From JBDFMH01 sp047238125 (GTDB taxonomy: Bacteria > Pseudomonadota > Alphaproteobacteria > Sphingomonadales > Sphingomonadaceae), in contig NZ_JBDFMH010000001.1 in the NCBI RefSeq assembly GCF_047238125.1, positions 248,001 through 312,000 of the forward strand: a stretch of 64,000 nt of DNA, read 5' to 3'. The notes under the pieces were generated by a model that was given only the letters and a program-made list of their open reading frames with translations, did not search any database and had not been told where the DNA came from. Positions 8,763 through 16,714 of this stretch are shown one piece after another. Position 1 is the stretch's first letter. Every line of letters starts with the position of its first letter. A program made the position numbers and the translations under genes.

Positions 8763-9698
8763 TCAGATTTCCGGCGGGGTGGCGCTCACCTGTTCGCGGT
8801 GCAGCCGGTGTTCGCGCCACGCGGTCCACACCCCGCTGCCCGCGATCAGCGCACCGCCCGCCAGCGTCGATGGCGTCGGCGCGATCGACCAGACTGCCCA
8901 GCCCAACAGCGTCGCCCAGATCAGCTGTAGATAATCGAACGGCGCCAGCACCGAGATCGGCGCGAAGCGCAGCGACGCCGTCATCGCGATCTGCGCGATT
9001 CCGCCGAAGACCCCGATCATGACCAGCCACGGCCATGTCTGCGCCGCATGCCAGCTGCCGAACAGCGGCATCGCCAGCCCGGATAGGGTCAGCGCGGCGC
9101 AGTTGAACCAGAATACGGTCGTCGCTGCCGGCTCGGTCGTGCCCAGCTGTCGCACGGTCACCACCACCGATGCGACGCCCACTGCCGACAGCAGCGCCAC
9201 GACCAGACCCAGCGGCGGGATATGTGCGCCGCCACCGCCCGGCCGCATCACGATCAGCACGCCGACGAAGCCCAGCGCGACCGCCGTCCAGCGCCGCCGG
9301 CCGACTGCTTCGCCGAGCAGGACTGCCGACAGGATGGTCGCGAACAGCGGTGCCGAGAACCCGATCGTGGTCGATTCCGCCAGTGGCAGCATGATCACCG
9401 CCTGGAAGTTCAGCAGCATCGACACGATGCCGATCGCGGCGCGCGTGGCATGTGCGCGCGGTCGCCGGGTGGCGAGCGAGCGGAAGCCGGGCCCGACTGC
9501 GATCCACGCCAGCAGGAGCGGGACCGAGAACAGGTTGCGGTAGAAGATCGCCTCGACGGTGTTGACGCCGTCCTCGGCGGCCAGCTTGATCGCCAGCGCC
9601 ATCAAGGCGAAGCCGCAAACGGAAAGGATGCGGAGCGCGATGCCACGCGGCCGATGGTTTGCGGCCTGCGCGCGCTGGGGTTCGGCAAGGACCGGCAT
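8763..9698 (-). CDS. EamA/DMT-family membrane permease
   Basis: Inner-membrane transporter-like protein of about 311 residues with roughly ten hydrophobic helices arranged as two EamA repeats (first repeat from SVCGFALMALAIKLA; second around TVFWFNCAALTLSGLAMP). Family members export metabolites such as amino acids or S-adenosylmethionine; the substrate is unknown here. ATG 9698 is taken as start; a GTG at 9728 would add ten residues. It is convergent with the amino acid dehydrogenase, so an amino-acid-related role is possible but unproven. Confidence 0.85.
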   Translation of the reverse strand: MPVLAEPQRAQAANHRPRGIALRILSVCGFALMALAIKLAAEDGVNTVEAIFYRNLFSVPLLLAWIAVGPGFRSLATRRPRAHATRAAIGIVSMLLNFQAVIMLPLAESTTIGFSAPLFATILSAVLLGEAVGRRRWTAVALGFVGVLIVMRPGGGGAHIPPLGLVVALLSAVGVASVVVTVRQLGTTEPAATTVFWFNCAALTLSGLAMPLFGSWHAAQTWPWLVMIGVFGGIAQIAMTASLRFAPISVLAPFDYLQLIWATLLGWAVWSIAPTPSTLAGGALIAGSGVWTAWREHRLHREQVSATPPEI

Positions 9699-9780
9699 GA
9701 TGCGGCAATGCGGCGAAAAGCCGCGCACGGCAACGCCTCTTCCGCACGCCGCGAAGCTGGATTACAGCTTGCCCCCGACC

Positions 9781-10500
9781 ATGCACGCTTATGCGAATCC
9801 CACCCGCTTCCTCGGCCTTGCCCGCCCGCTGACCGCATGGCTGGGCTGGCTGGGCGCGGCGCTGGTGGCGGCGGCGTGCGGCGCGGGCCTGTTCCTGTCA
9901 CCGGCCGACTATCTTCAGGGTCAGACGGTGCGGATCATGTATGTTCATGTGCCGGCCGCCTGGCTGGGCATGGGCGGTTGGACCGGGATCGCGATCGCCA
10001 GCCTGATGCAGCTCGTCTGGAGGCACCCGCTGGCAGCGATCGCCGCGCGTGCGATCGCGGTGCCCGGTGCGCTTTTCACCGCGATCTGCCTGGCGACGGG
10101 ATCGATCTGGGGCCGGCCGACCTGGGGCACCTGGTGGCAGTGGGATGGCCGGCTGACGTCGATGCTGATCCTGCTGTTCCTCTATCTCGGCTATATCGCG
10201 TTGGCGGGGGCCTCTTCGGCCAGCGGGCGTGACAACCGGGTGGCGGCGGTGTTCGGGCTGGTCGGCGCGATCAACATCCCGATCATCCGCTATTCGGTCG
10301 ATTGGTGGAACACGCTCCACCAGAAATCGAGCATCACCATCACCGGCGGGTCGACCATCGACGGATCGATCCTGTGGCCCCTCGGCCTGGCGGTACTCGG
10401 CTTCTCGCTGCTGTTCGGCGCGATCGTGCTGATGCGGATGCGCGCGCTGCTGGCCGATGCCAAGGTCGAAGCGCGCTTGCGGCGGATGGCCGAGCAATGA
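9781..10500 (+). CDS. ccmC: Heme exporter protein CcmC
   Basis: Presents heme to the CcmE chaperone at the periplasmic face during cytochrome c maturation. The 239 residues have six membrane helices and the heme-handling Trp-rich segment WGRPTWGTWWQWD. The start at ATG 9781 (MHAYANPTRFLGL) fits other family members. It opens an operon of seven genes that mostly overlap by four bases. Divergent eamA lies directly upstream, so ccmA and ccmB, which often precede ccmC, are not here. Confidence 0.95.
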   Translation: MHAYANPTRFLGLARPLTAWLGWLGAALVAAACGAGLFLSPADYLQGQTVRIMYVHVPAAWLGMGGWTGIAIASLMQLVWRHPLAAIAARAIAVPGALFTAICLATGSIWGRPTWGTWWQWDGRLTSMLILLFLYLGYIALAGASSASGRDNRVAAVFGLVGAINIPIIRYSVDWWNTLHQKSSITITGGSTIDGSILWPLGLAVLGFSLLFGAIVLMRMRALLADAKVEARLRRMAEQ

Positions 10501-10625
10501 ACCATTGGGCGTTCGTGATCGCGGCCTATGCGCTTGCGTTGGGCGGCACCGCCGGCATCGTTGGCTGGTGCTACGCCGCGATGCGCCGCGCCGAACGCCG
10601 GGCAGACGAGATCGGCCGCCGGTGA
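10497..10625 (+). CDS. ccmD: Heme exporter protein CcmD
   Basis: A 42-residue one-helix membrane protein (MNHWAFVIAAYALALGG...), typical in size and shape of CcmD, which helps release holo-CcmE from the CcmABC complex. A hydrophobic helix is followed by a basic Arg-rich tail (RRAERRADEIGRR). The ATG overlaps the ccmC stop (ATGA at 10497-10500) and its own stop overlaps the ccmE start. It is short enough to be missed by automatic gene calling. Confidence 0.9.
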   Translation: MNHWAFVIAAYALALGGTAGIVGWCYAAMRRAERRADEIGRR

Positions 10626-11086
10626 AGCCCAAGCATCAGCGGTTGACCCTGGCGCTGCTGGCGCTTGTCGCCATCGTCGGCGCGGGTTTCCTCGCGCTGT
10701 CGGGACTGCGCGACAACGCCTCTCTGTTTTACACGCCGACCGACGCCAAGCGCGATCATGTCGAGCCCGGCCGCGCGGTTCGGCTCGGCGGGATGGTGGC
10801 GGACAAGTCGATCGAGCGCGATGGTGACGGGCTGACGGTGCGGTTCGTGGTGACCGATGGGCGCGAGACCGTGCCCGTCACCTTCACTGGCATCGTGCCC
10901 GATCTGTTCAAGGAAAAGAGCGGCGTGGTGGCCGAAGGCAGCTTCGCGGCCGATGGCCGGTTCGTCGCCACCAACATCCTTGCCAAGCATGATGAGCGCT
11001 ACATGCCGCCGCAGGTGGCGGGCGAGATGCACGAAAGCGAGAGCCTGGATACGTCCGTCAAGGCCAGGGGAGCCAATACCACATGA
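10622..11086 (+). CDS. ccmE: Cytochrome c maturation heme chaperone CcmE
   Basis: Periplasmic membrane-anchored chaperone that binds heme covalently and hands it to CcmF. The 154 residues begin at a GTG (10622) overlapping the ccmD stop. One N-terminal helix (LTLALLALVAIVGAGFLAL) is followed by a beta-barrel, with the conserved FYTPTD near the helix and the heme-binding His in AKHDERYMPP, followed by the tyrosine heme ligand. The C-terminal tail is disordered. The GTG start is chosen because it makes the usual short N-terminal tail and the four-base overlap. Confidence 0.94.
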   Translation: MKPKHQRLTLALLALVAIVGAGFLALSGLRDNASLFYTPTDAKRDHVEPGRAVRLGGMVADKSIERDGDGLTVRFVVTDGRETVPVTFTGIVPDLFKEKSGVVAEGSFAADGRFVATNILAKHDERYMPPQVAGEMHESESLDTSVKARGANTT

Positions 11087-13002
11087 TCGCCGAGGCAGGG
11101 CTCGCGCTGCTCTGGTTGGCCGCCGCGCTGGCCGCTTTGCAGCTGGCGATGGGCGCGATGGGCGTCGCCGGCCAGGAAGGCATGATGCGGCCCGTCCGCT
11201 CGATCGCGGTGGCGCAGGCGGTGCTTTCGGCCGGCGCGTTCGGCTTGCTGATCTGGCTGTTCCTGCGCGTCGATCTCACTGTGTCGCTGGTGGTCGCGAA
11301 CGATCATTCGGCAAAGCCCTGGCTTTACAAATTTGCTGGGGCCTGGGGAAACCACGAAGGCTCGATGCTGCTGTGGGTCACTGTGCTGGCTGTCTCCGGC
11401 GGCGCTGTCGCGCTGCTGGAACGGCGGCTGCCGGATCGCACTTTGCTCGCCACGCTGGCCGCGCAGGCGTTCATCGGGCTCGGCTTCTACGCCTTCCTGC
11501 TGTTCGCCTCCAATCCGTTCGATCGCATCTTCCCGGCCCCGGCCGAAGGCAATGGCCTGAACCCGCTGCTGCAGGATCCCGGCCTCGCCTTCCACCCGCC
11601 GACCCTCTATTTCGGCTATGTCGGGCTTTCGATCGCCTTCTCGTTCGCGGTCGGCGCGCTCGTCACCCGCGATGTCGGCCCTGCCTTCGCCCGCGCGATG
11701 CGGCCCTGGGTGCTGGGCGCCTGGATCTTCCTCACGCTCGGCATCACCGCCGGCAGTTACTGGGCTTATTACGAGCTGGGCTGGGGCGGTTGGTGGTTCT
11801 GGGATCCGGTCGAGAATGCCTCGCTGATGCCCTGGCTCGCGGCGACCGCGCTGCTCCATTCCTGCACCGTTCTCGCCACCCGCGACGGGCTGCGCGCCTG
11901 GACGGTGATGCTCGCTGTGGTCGCCTTCTCGATGAGCATGGTCGGCACCTTCCTCGTCCGGTCGGGCATCCTCACCTCGGTCCATGCCTTTGCGGTCGAT
12001 CCCACCCGCGGCTCCTTCATCCTGGCGCTGCTGGCGATCTACATCGGTGGCGCGATGCTGCTGTTCGCCTTGCGCGTCGGCACGGTACGCGAGGGATCGA
12101 CGTTCGAAGCGGTCAGCCGCGAAGGCGCGCTCGTCGCCAACAACCTGCTGCTCTCCGCCATTCTCGGCATCGTGCTGGTCGGCACGCTCTATCCGCTCGG
12201 AGTGGAGGCGGTGACGGGCGGTAAGCTTTCGGTTGGTCCGCCCTATTTCAACGCCGCCGCCGGGCCAGTCGCGCTCATCCTGGTCGCGATCATGGTCGCC
12301 GGCCCGCTGATGCGCTGGCGGCGTGACGAGGCGAAGGCCGTGCTGATGCGGATGGCAGGGCCGGTCCTTATCACAGCGCTTGCGCTGCTGGCCGTCGTCG
12401 CGCTGCTGCCGCCGCTCCATATCCTGCCTTTCCTGGGCCTGGTGCTGGCGATCGGCGTGGGGGCGGGCAGCGTCGCACCGTTGTGGAAGCGCAATTTGCG
12501 CCGCACGCCGCTGTTCACCTGGGGGATGGTGATCGCGCATTTCGGCATCGCGGTCAGCCTGGCGGGAATGGCCTGCGAAAGCGCCTTCACCAAGGAAGTG
12601 CTCGTCGCCTCGCGGATCGGTGAAAGCCATGCGGTCGGCCCGTACAGCGTGAAGTTCACCGACGTGCAGCCGGTAGCTGGGCCGAACTGGACTGCGCTCG
12701 AAGCGACGCTGCAAGTGTCTCGTGGCGGGTCGAGCTGGGAAATGAAGCCGCAGGCGAGGATGTTCTCGACCCCGCCGACCGAAACCAACGAGGCGGCGAT
12801 CCGCACCGCAGTGGATGGTCAGCTCTATCTGGTGCTGGGCAAGCCGGACGAGCAGGGTCGCTGGCAGCTGCGGCTGTGGTGGAAGCCGTTCGTGACGCTG
12901 ATCTGGCTCGGCGGCGGGCTCGTCGCGCTCGGCGGGCTGCTGTCGCTGATCGGGCGCGTGCGGCGCGAACGCAAGCCGGCGCTGCGTGAGGGTTACGCAT
13001 GA
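11083..13002 (+). CDS. ccmF: Cytochrome c heme lyase subunit CcmF
   Basis: Large multi-pass membrane protein (639 residues, about 14-15 helices) that ligates heme from CcmE to apocytochrome c. The Trp-rich motif is GWGGWWFWDPVENAS, and the flanking conserved regions WGNHEGSMLLW and HPPTLYFGYVG carry the His residues that handle heme. The last ~90 residues hold the periplasmic domain and final helix (LIWLGGGLVALGGLLSL). It overlaps ccmE and ccmG by four bases each. A long antisense open frame opposite this gene is a composition artefact. Confidence 0.96.
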   Translation: MIAEAGLALLWLAAALAALQLAMGAMGVAGQEGMMRPVRSIAVAQAVLSAGAFGLLIWLFLRVDLTVSLVVANDHSAKPWLYKFAGAWGNHEGSMLLWVTVLAVSGGAVALLERRLPDRTLLATLAAQAFIGLGFYAFLLFASNPFDRIFPAPAEGNGLNPLLQDPGLAFHPPTLYFGYVGLSIAFSFAVGALVTRDVGPAFARAMRPWVLGAWIFLTLGITAGSYWAYYELGWGGWWFWDPVENASLMPWLAATALLHSCTVLATRDGLRAWTVMLAVVAFSMSMVGTFLVRSGILTSVHAFAVDPTRGSFILALLAIYIGGAMLLFALRVGTVREGSTFEAVSREGALVANNLLLSAILGIVLVGTLYPLGVEAVTGGKLSVGPPYFNAAAGPVALILVAIMVAGPLMRWRRDEAKAVLMRMAGPVLITALALLAVVALLPPLHILPFLGLVLAIGVGAGSVAPLWKRNLRRTPLFTWGMVIAHFGIAVSLAGMACESAFTKEVLVASRIGESHAVGPYSVKFTDVQPVAGPNWTALEATLQVSRGGSSWEMKPQARMFSTPPTETNEAAIRTAVDGQLYLVLGKPDEQGRWQLRLWWKPFVTLIWLGGGLVALGGLLSLIGRVRRERKPALREGYA

Positions 13003-13523
13003 GCCGCGTCGCGCTTTGGCTGCCGCTCTCACTGTTTGCTTTGTTCGCGGTCGTCGTCGGGATCGGGCTGACACGCCAGGATGGCCGGACGATTCCGTCG
13101 AAGATGATCGGCCAGCCGATCCCCGCCTTCGATCTGCCGCCCGCGCAGGAGGGCCGCCCCGGCCTCGCCAGCACCGATCTGGTCGGCCAGCCGCGGCTGG
13201 TGAACATCTTTGCCAGCTGGTGCCTGCCGTGCCGGGTCGAAGCGCCGCAGTTGGAACAGCTGAAGCTCGCCGGCGTCAGGATCGAGGGCGTCGCGATCCG
13301 CGATCAGCCGCAGGATGTCGCACGCTTCCTGGCGCAATATGGCGATCCCTATGATCGGATCGGATCGGATCGCGACAGCAGCGTGCAGTTTGCGCTCGGC
13401 TCGGCCGGGGTGCCCGAGACGTTCATCGTCGATGGCCGCGGGATCGTGCGCTATCAGCATGTTGGCGAGATCCGTCCGGAACATCTGCCGATGCTGTTGC
13501 AGAAGCTGGCGGACGCGAAATGA
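12999..13523 (+). CDS. ccmG: Thiol:disulfide oxidoreductase CcmG/DsbE
   Basis: Membrane-anchored periplasmic thioredoxin-like protein, 174 residues, that keeps the apocytochrome CXXCH thiols reduced before heme attachment. The N-terminal anchor is LWLPLSLFALFAVVVGIGL. The active site is WCLPC inside FASWCLPCRVEAPQ, and the cis-Pro region is GVPETFIVDG. Four-base overlaps with ccmF and ccmH place it in the same translational unit. Confidence 0.94.
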   Translation: MSRVALWLPLSLFALFAVVVGIGLTRQDGRTIPSKMIGQPIPAFDLPPAQEGRPGLASTDLVGQPRLVNIFASWCLPCRVEAPQLEQLKLAGVRIEGVAIRDQPQDVARFLAQYGDPYDRIGSDRDSSVQFALGSAGVPETFIVDGRGIVRYQHVGEIRPEHLPMLLQKLADAK

Positions 13524-13927
13524 GGCGGATCCTGTTCGTAGTTGCGTTGGCGCTGACCGCGCCTGCGCTGGCGGATTCCACGCTGCCGCCGGCCGAATAT
13601 GCCAACAAGCAGCTCGCCGATCCGCGCCAGGAAGCGAAGGCGACTGCGCTGATGGAAACGCTGCGCTGCCTGGTCTGCCAGGGCCAGTCGATCGCGGATT
13701 CGGATGCCGAGATGGCGGGCGACATGCGCGCGCTCGTCCGCCGTCGGATTGCGGCCGGGGAGGAGCCCGAAGTGATCCGCAGCTGGCTCGTCCAGCGCTA
13801 CGGCGATTGGGTCACCTATGATCCGCCGCTGTCGGCAGCCACCGCGCCGCTCTGGGCGCTGCCGATCCTGCTGATCGCGGCCGGCCTGTGGCTCGCGCGG
13901 GGCCGGTTCCGGCGGAGGCGCGGCTGA
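13520..13927 (+). CDS. ccmH: Cytochrome c maturation protein CcmH (CcmL/CycL type)
   Basis: A 135-residue periplasmic thiol-reductant of the heme lyase complex. It has a cleavable signal peptide (MRRILFVVALALTAPALA), the redox motif RCLVCQGQSIADS, a helical bundle with the conserved YGDWVTYDPP, and a C-terminal membrane anchor ending in an Arg-rich tail (FRRRRG). This corresponds to the N-terminal half of E. coli CcmH; the TPR half is the next gene, ccmI, as is usual in alphaproteobacteria. Confidence 0.94.
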   Translation: MRRILFVVALALTAPALADSTLPPAEYANKQLADPRQEAKATALMETLRCLVCQGQSIADSDAEMAGDMRALVRRRIAAGEEPEVIRSWLVQRYGDWVTYDPPLSAATAPLWALPILLIAAGLWLARGRFRRRRG

Positions 13928-14547
13928 TGGGTTGGGTGCTGATGGCAGGGGCGGCGCTGTTGACCGGCGGGCTGCTGTGGCGGTTCGGCCGCTTTCCGAA
14001 GGGGTCGATCGAATTGCTTGGCGCAGCGCTGCTGATCGGGCTGGCGGGCTATGCCTGGCAGGGGCAGCCCGGTCTGGCCGGCAGCCCGACTGCGCCGCCC
14101 GCCGATCAGGCGCGACCCGACGGCGATTTCGCCACCGAGCGCGACAAGGTGATGGAGAAGTTCGGCAGCGCCGCGCAGGTGCTGGACGCCGCCGATGCGT
14201 TTCATCGCCAAGGCCTGGATCGCTATGCGATCGGGATCATCAAGGGTGCGCTGGAGAAGCAGCCGAACAACGCCGATCTCTGGGTCGGCCTCGGCAATGC
14301 GTTCGTGATCCACAATGACGGAATGATGTCGCCCGCGGCCCAATTCGCCTTCGAGCGAGCGGCACGGATCAGCCCGGATCATCCCGGCCCCCCATTCTTC
14401 CTCGGGCTTGCGCTCGCCCAGTCCGGCCAGACCGATCAGGCGGCGGATGTCTGGCAGCGACTGCTCGCGAAATCCCCACCCAATGCGCCATGGCGGGCGG
14501 ACCTGGAAGCACGGCTTGCCCAGATGCAGGCGGGGCAGGGGCGCTGA
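13927..14547 (+). CDS. ccmI: TPR protein CcmI/CycH of cytochrome c maturation
   Basis: A 206-residue protein with two N-terminal membrane helices (MGWVLMAGAALLTGGLLW and IELLGAALLIGLAGYAW) and three or four tetratricopeptide-like repeats (WVGLGNAFVIHNDG, FFLGLALAQSGQTDQAA). The family holds the C-terminus of apocytochromes for delivery to CcmF/H. The start ATG at 13927 shares its first base with the ccmH stop. It is the last gene of the ccm operon and is shorter than classic CcmI (~400 residues), as is common in sphingomonads. Confidence 0.85.
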   Translation: MGWVLMAGAALLTGGLLWRFGRFPKGSIELLGAALLIGLAGYAWQGQPGLAGSPTAPPADQARPDGDFATERDKVMEKFGSAAQVLDAADAFHRQGLDRYAIGIIKGALEKQPNNADLWVGLGNAFVIHNDGMMSPAAQFAFERAARISPDHPGPPFFLGLALAQSGQTDQAADVWQRLLAKSPPNAPWRADLEARLAQMQAGQGR

Positions 14548-14570
14548 CTGGAGTCGCCCTGACAGCAACG

Positions 14571-14650
14571 GTCATTCCGGCGAAAGCCGGAATCCAGAGT
14601 TCCAATCGTGGCATTCTTTATTCTGGATCCCAACTTTTGTCGGGATGACG
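14571..14650. repeat. REP-like imperfect palindrome
   Basis: GTCATTCCGGCGAAAGCCGGAATCCAG on the left is mirrored by CTGGATCCCAACTTTTGTCGGGATGAC on the right, with about 25 bases between. Each half also folds on itself (CCGGC-GAAA-GCCGG). This is the form of dispersed intergenic palindromes widespread in proteobacterial genomes. It sits between the convergent ccmI and DUF3072 genes and could serve as a bidirectional terminator. Confidence 0.7.
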
Positions 14651-14660
14651 TAAGCGGGGT

Positions 14661-14873
14661 CTACACGCCGCGCCCGGTCTTTTCCTGCAACGCGTCGATC
14701 GCCTTGGACGCGTCCGCCTTGGTCAGCGTGTCGTCGAACTCGGTACCGGCTTCTTCACTCAGCGTCTTGAGATAGCTTGCCTGCGCGCCGGTCATCGGCT
14801 CGTCGCCGGTGGTCCAGTCGTCCGGATCCTTCTCGGCGTTGGAGGTCGGCTCGGTCTTCGGATTGGTGGACAT
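14661..14873 (-). CDS. DUF3072 domain small protein
   Basis: A 70-residue acidic, hydrophilic protein (MSTNPKTEPTSNAEKDPDDW...) with the segment PMTGAQASYLKTLSEEAG typical of DUF3072; molecular function unknown. Two ATGs lie two codons apart (14879 and 14873). The second is preferred because the GGAG ribosome site is 7 bases before it but only one base before the first. A consensus EcfG promoter lies directly upstream, so expression under general stress is expected. It is convergent with ccmI across a REP-like palindrome. Confidence 0.85.
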   Translation of the reverse strand: MSTNPKTEPTSNAEKDPDDWTTGDEPMTGAQASYLKTLSEEAGTEFDDTLTKADASKAIDALQEKTGRGV

Positions 14874-14898
14874 CGTCATTCTCCTCGGTCGGGAGCAG

Positions 14899-14923
14899 AA
14901 CGACGATGTTCCCAATCCGTTCC
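14899..14923 (-). promoter_or_regulatory. EcfG general-stress promoter, exact consensus
   Basis: On the minus strand GGAAC (14923-14919), 16 bases, then CGTT (14902-14899): an exact match to the known alphaproteobacterial EcfG consensus. It lies in the 50-bp gap between the ald stop and the DUF3072 start, giving a leader of about 15-20 bases that contains the AGGAG site. Confidence 0.75.
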
Positions 14924-14925
14924 GC

Positions 14926-16020
14926 TCAATTGAACGGCAGTCCCAGTGCTTCGGCCACCGCCTGATGGCGGATCTTGCCGCCGGAGACGTTCAGCCCCAT
15001 CGCCAGGTGCGGATCCGCCGCCATCGCGGCCTCCGCGCCCAGGTTCGCCAGCTTAAGCGCGAACGGCAGCGTGGCGTTGTTCAGCGCGAAGGCGGAGGTG
15101 CGCGCCACCGCGCCCGGCATGTTGGCCACGCAGTAATGAATCACGCCGTCCACTTCGAACACAGGATCCTCATGCGTGGTGGCATGGCTGGTCTCGAAAC
15201 AGCCGCCCTGATCGATCGCGATGTCGACCAGCACCGATCCACGCTTCATCGTCTTCAGCATGTCACGGGTCACCAGCTTCGGCGCCGCAGCGCCCGGGAT
15301 CAGCACCGCGCCGATCACCAGATGCGCATTCTTCACCGCCGCCGCGATCGCCGCCTTCGAGGCATAGGCCGTCTTGATCTGGCTGGAGAAGAACATGTCC
15401 AGCTCGGCCAGGCGATCATTGCTGATGTCGTAGATCGTCACGTCGGCGCGCATGCCGACCGCCATCTGCGCTGCGTTCACGCCGGCCACGCCGCCGCCCA
15501 GGATCGCGACCTTGGCGGGTGCCACGCCGGGCACGCCACCCAGCAGTACGCCACGACCACCCTGTTCCTTTTCCAGATAATGCGCGCCCACCTGGATCGA
15601 CATGCGGCCGGCGACTTCGCTCATCGGCTTCAGCAGCGGCAACCCGCCGCGCGCGGCGGTGACCGTCTCATAGGCGATGCAGGTCGCGCCGGACTTCATC
15701 AGACCTTCGGCCTGCGGCTTGTCCGCCGCCAGATGGAGATAGGTGAACAGCAGGTGGCGTGATTCGAGCAGCGCGATCTCGGACGGCTGCGGCTCCTTCA
15801 CCTTCACGATCATGTCGCTCTGCGCGAATACCGCGGGCGCATCGGCCACGATCCGCGCGCCGGCATCGATATAGTCCTGATCCTCGAAATCGATGCCCGA
15901 TCCGGCCTGGGTTTGCACGATCACCTCGTGTCCGGCCGCGGTCAGTTCCGCCACCGATGGCGGGGTCAGCCCAACGCGATATTCGTGATTCTTGATTTCC
16001 TTCGGCACACCGACGCGCAT
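14926..16020 (-). CDS. ald: Alanine dehydrogenase
   Basis: NAD-dependent interconversion of L-alanine with pyruvate and ammonium. The 364 residues start MRVGVPKEIKNHEYRVG, the family's N-terminal signature with the substrate-binding Arg and catalytic Lys region. Further motifs are KVKEPQPSE (catalytic Lys), LFTYLHLAAD (catalytic His), and the NAD Rossmann loop GGGVAGVNAA. Two adjacent ATGs (16023, 16020) exist; the second has the better spacing from GGGAGA. It is divergently paired with an Lrp/AsnC regulator at 16148, as is usual for ald/aldR pairs. Confidence 0.95.
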   Translation of the reverse strand: MRVGVPKEIKNHEYRVGLTPPSVAELTAAGHEVIVQTQAGSGIDFEDQDYIDAGARIVADAPAVFAQSDMIVKVKEPQPSEIALLESRHLLFTYLHLAADKPQAEGLMKSGATCIAYETVTAARGGLPLLKPMSEVAGRMSIQVGAHYLEKEQGGRGVLLGGVPGVAPAKVAILGGGVAGVNAAQMAVGMRADVTIYDISNDRLAELDMFFSSQIKTAYASKAAIAAAVKNAHLVIGAVLIPGAAAPKLVTRDMLKTMKRGSVLVDIAIDQGGCFETSHATTHEDPVFEVDGVIHYCVANMPGAVARTSAFALNNATLPFALKLANLGAEAAMAADPHLAMGLNVSGGKIRHQAVAEALGLPFN

Positions 16021-16059
16021 CATGTCTCTCCCGCGAGCGTTTCACTTGTTATACAGCGC

Positions 16060-16090
16060 TTCGCTGTCGATGTTTTCGCATAATGTTCGC
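16060..16090. promoter_or_regulatory. Repeated TTCGC motifs, candidate Lrp-type operator for ald
   Basis: TTCGC occurs at 16060-16064, 16075-16079 and 16086-16090, the last two one helical turn apart, inside the 127-bp divergent ald/regulator gap. Lrp/AsnC proteins bind phased degenerate repeats, so this is a reasonable site, but it is seen only by eye. Confidence 0.3.
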
Positions 16091-16147
16091 GTTTGCTGAC
16101 CAGTCATGCAATCTCGTCGCGTTATCTAACCTAAGAACGGGATAAGA

Positions 16148-16591
16148 ATGCACGACCCGATCAGCCGCCGGATCCTCGATTTGCTGTCCCGCGATTCGGA
16201 ACTGACCAGCGCTGGGCTGGGCGACCGTGTCGGTCTCTCAGCCAGCGCCGCCCATCGCCGTGTCGCCCAGTTGCGCGAGAGCGGGGCCATCGCCGGCTAT
16301 CGTGCGATCCTTTCGCGGCAGGCGCGCGGCAACCCCAGCGTCGTCGTCGTCAACGTCACGCTGAAGGATCAGCGGCAGGAGACGATGGCGGCGTTCGAAC
16401 GCGAGATCGTCGATTGCCCGCAAGTCGTCGAATGTTTCCTGATGAGCGGGGAGGCCGACTATCTCGTGCATGTCGAGATCGTGGCGGGCGACACGTTCGA
16501 GCGGATCCACCGCGAGACGCTGTCGCAGTTGCCGGGCGTGGTGCGGCTGGCGTCCCACTTCGTGATCCGGGAGGTCATGCGGCGGCCATGA
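16148..16591 (+). CDS. Lrp/AsnC-family transcriptional regulator (AldR-like)
   Basis: A 147-residue regulator with an N-terminal AsnC-type helix-turn-helix (LGDRVGLSASAAHRRVAQLRESGAI) and a C-terminal RAM ligand-sensing domain (CPQVVECFLMSGEADYLVHVE). It starts at ATG 16148 after a GGATAAG ribosome site. Divergent placement next to ald, which this family commonly activates in response to alanine, makes ald its likely target. Which amino acid it senses cannot be read from sequence. Confidence 0.9.
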   Translation: MHDPISRRILDLLSRDSELTSAGLGDRVGLSASAAHRRVAQLRESGAIAGYRAILSRQARGNPSVVVVNVTLKDQRQETMAAFEREIVDCPQVVECFLMSGEADYLVHVEIVAGDTFERIHRETLSQLPGVVRLASHFVIREVMRRP

Positions 16592-16714
16592 CGGGCGTTG
16601 CCCTGCCGCGTTGCGGTGCGGTATGGACGGTGGTAGGGGGCCGCGCCTGTCGGCGTCTCGCTGCCGGCGATGGAGCATGCCTGGGTCGATGCGGTCCTCT
16701 GAGCGACATTCTCG

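Noticed and set aside
10999..13074. 691-codon minus-strand open frame opposite ccmF
   Set aside because: Composition is typical of an antisense frame (Arg, Gln, Asp, His); ccmF on the plus strand has its full signature.
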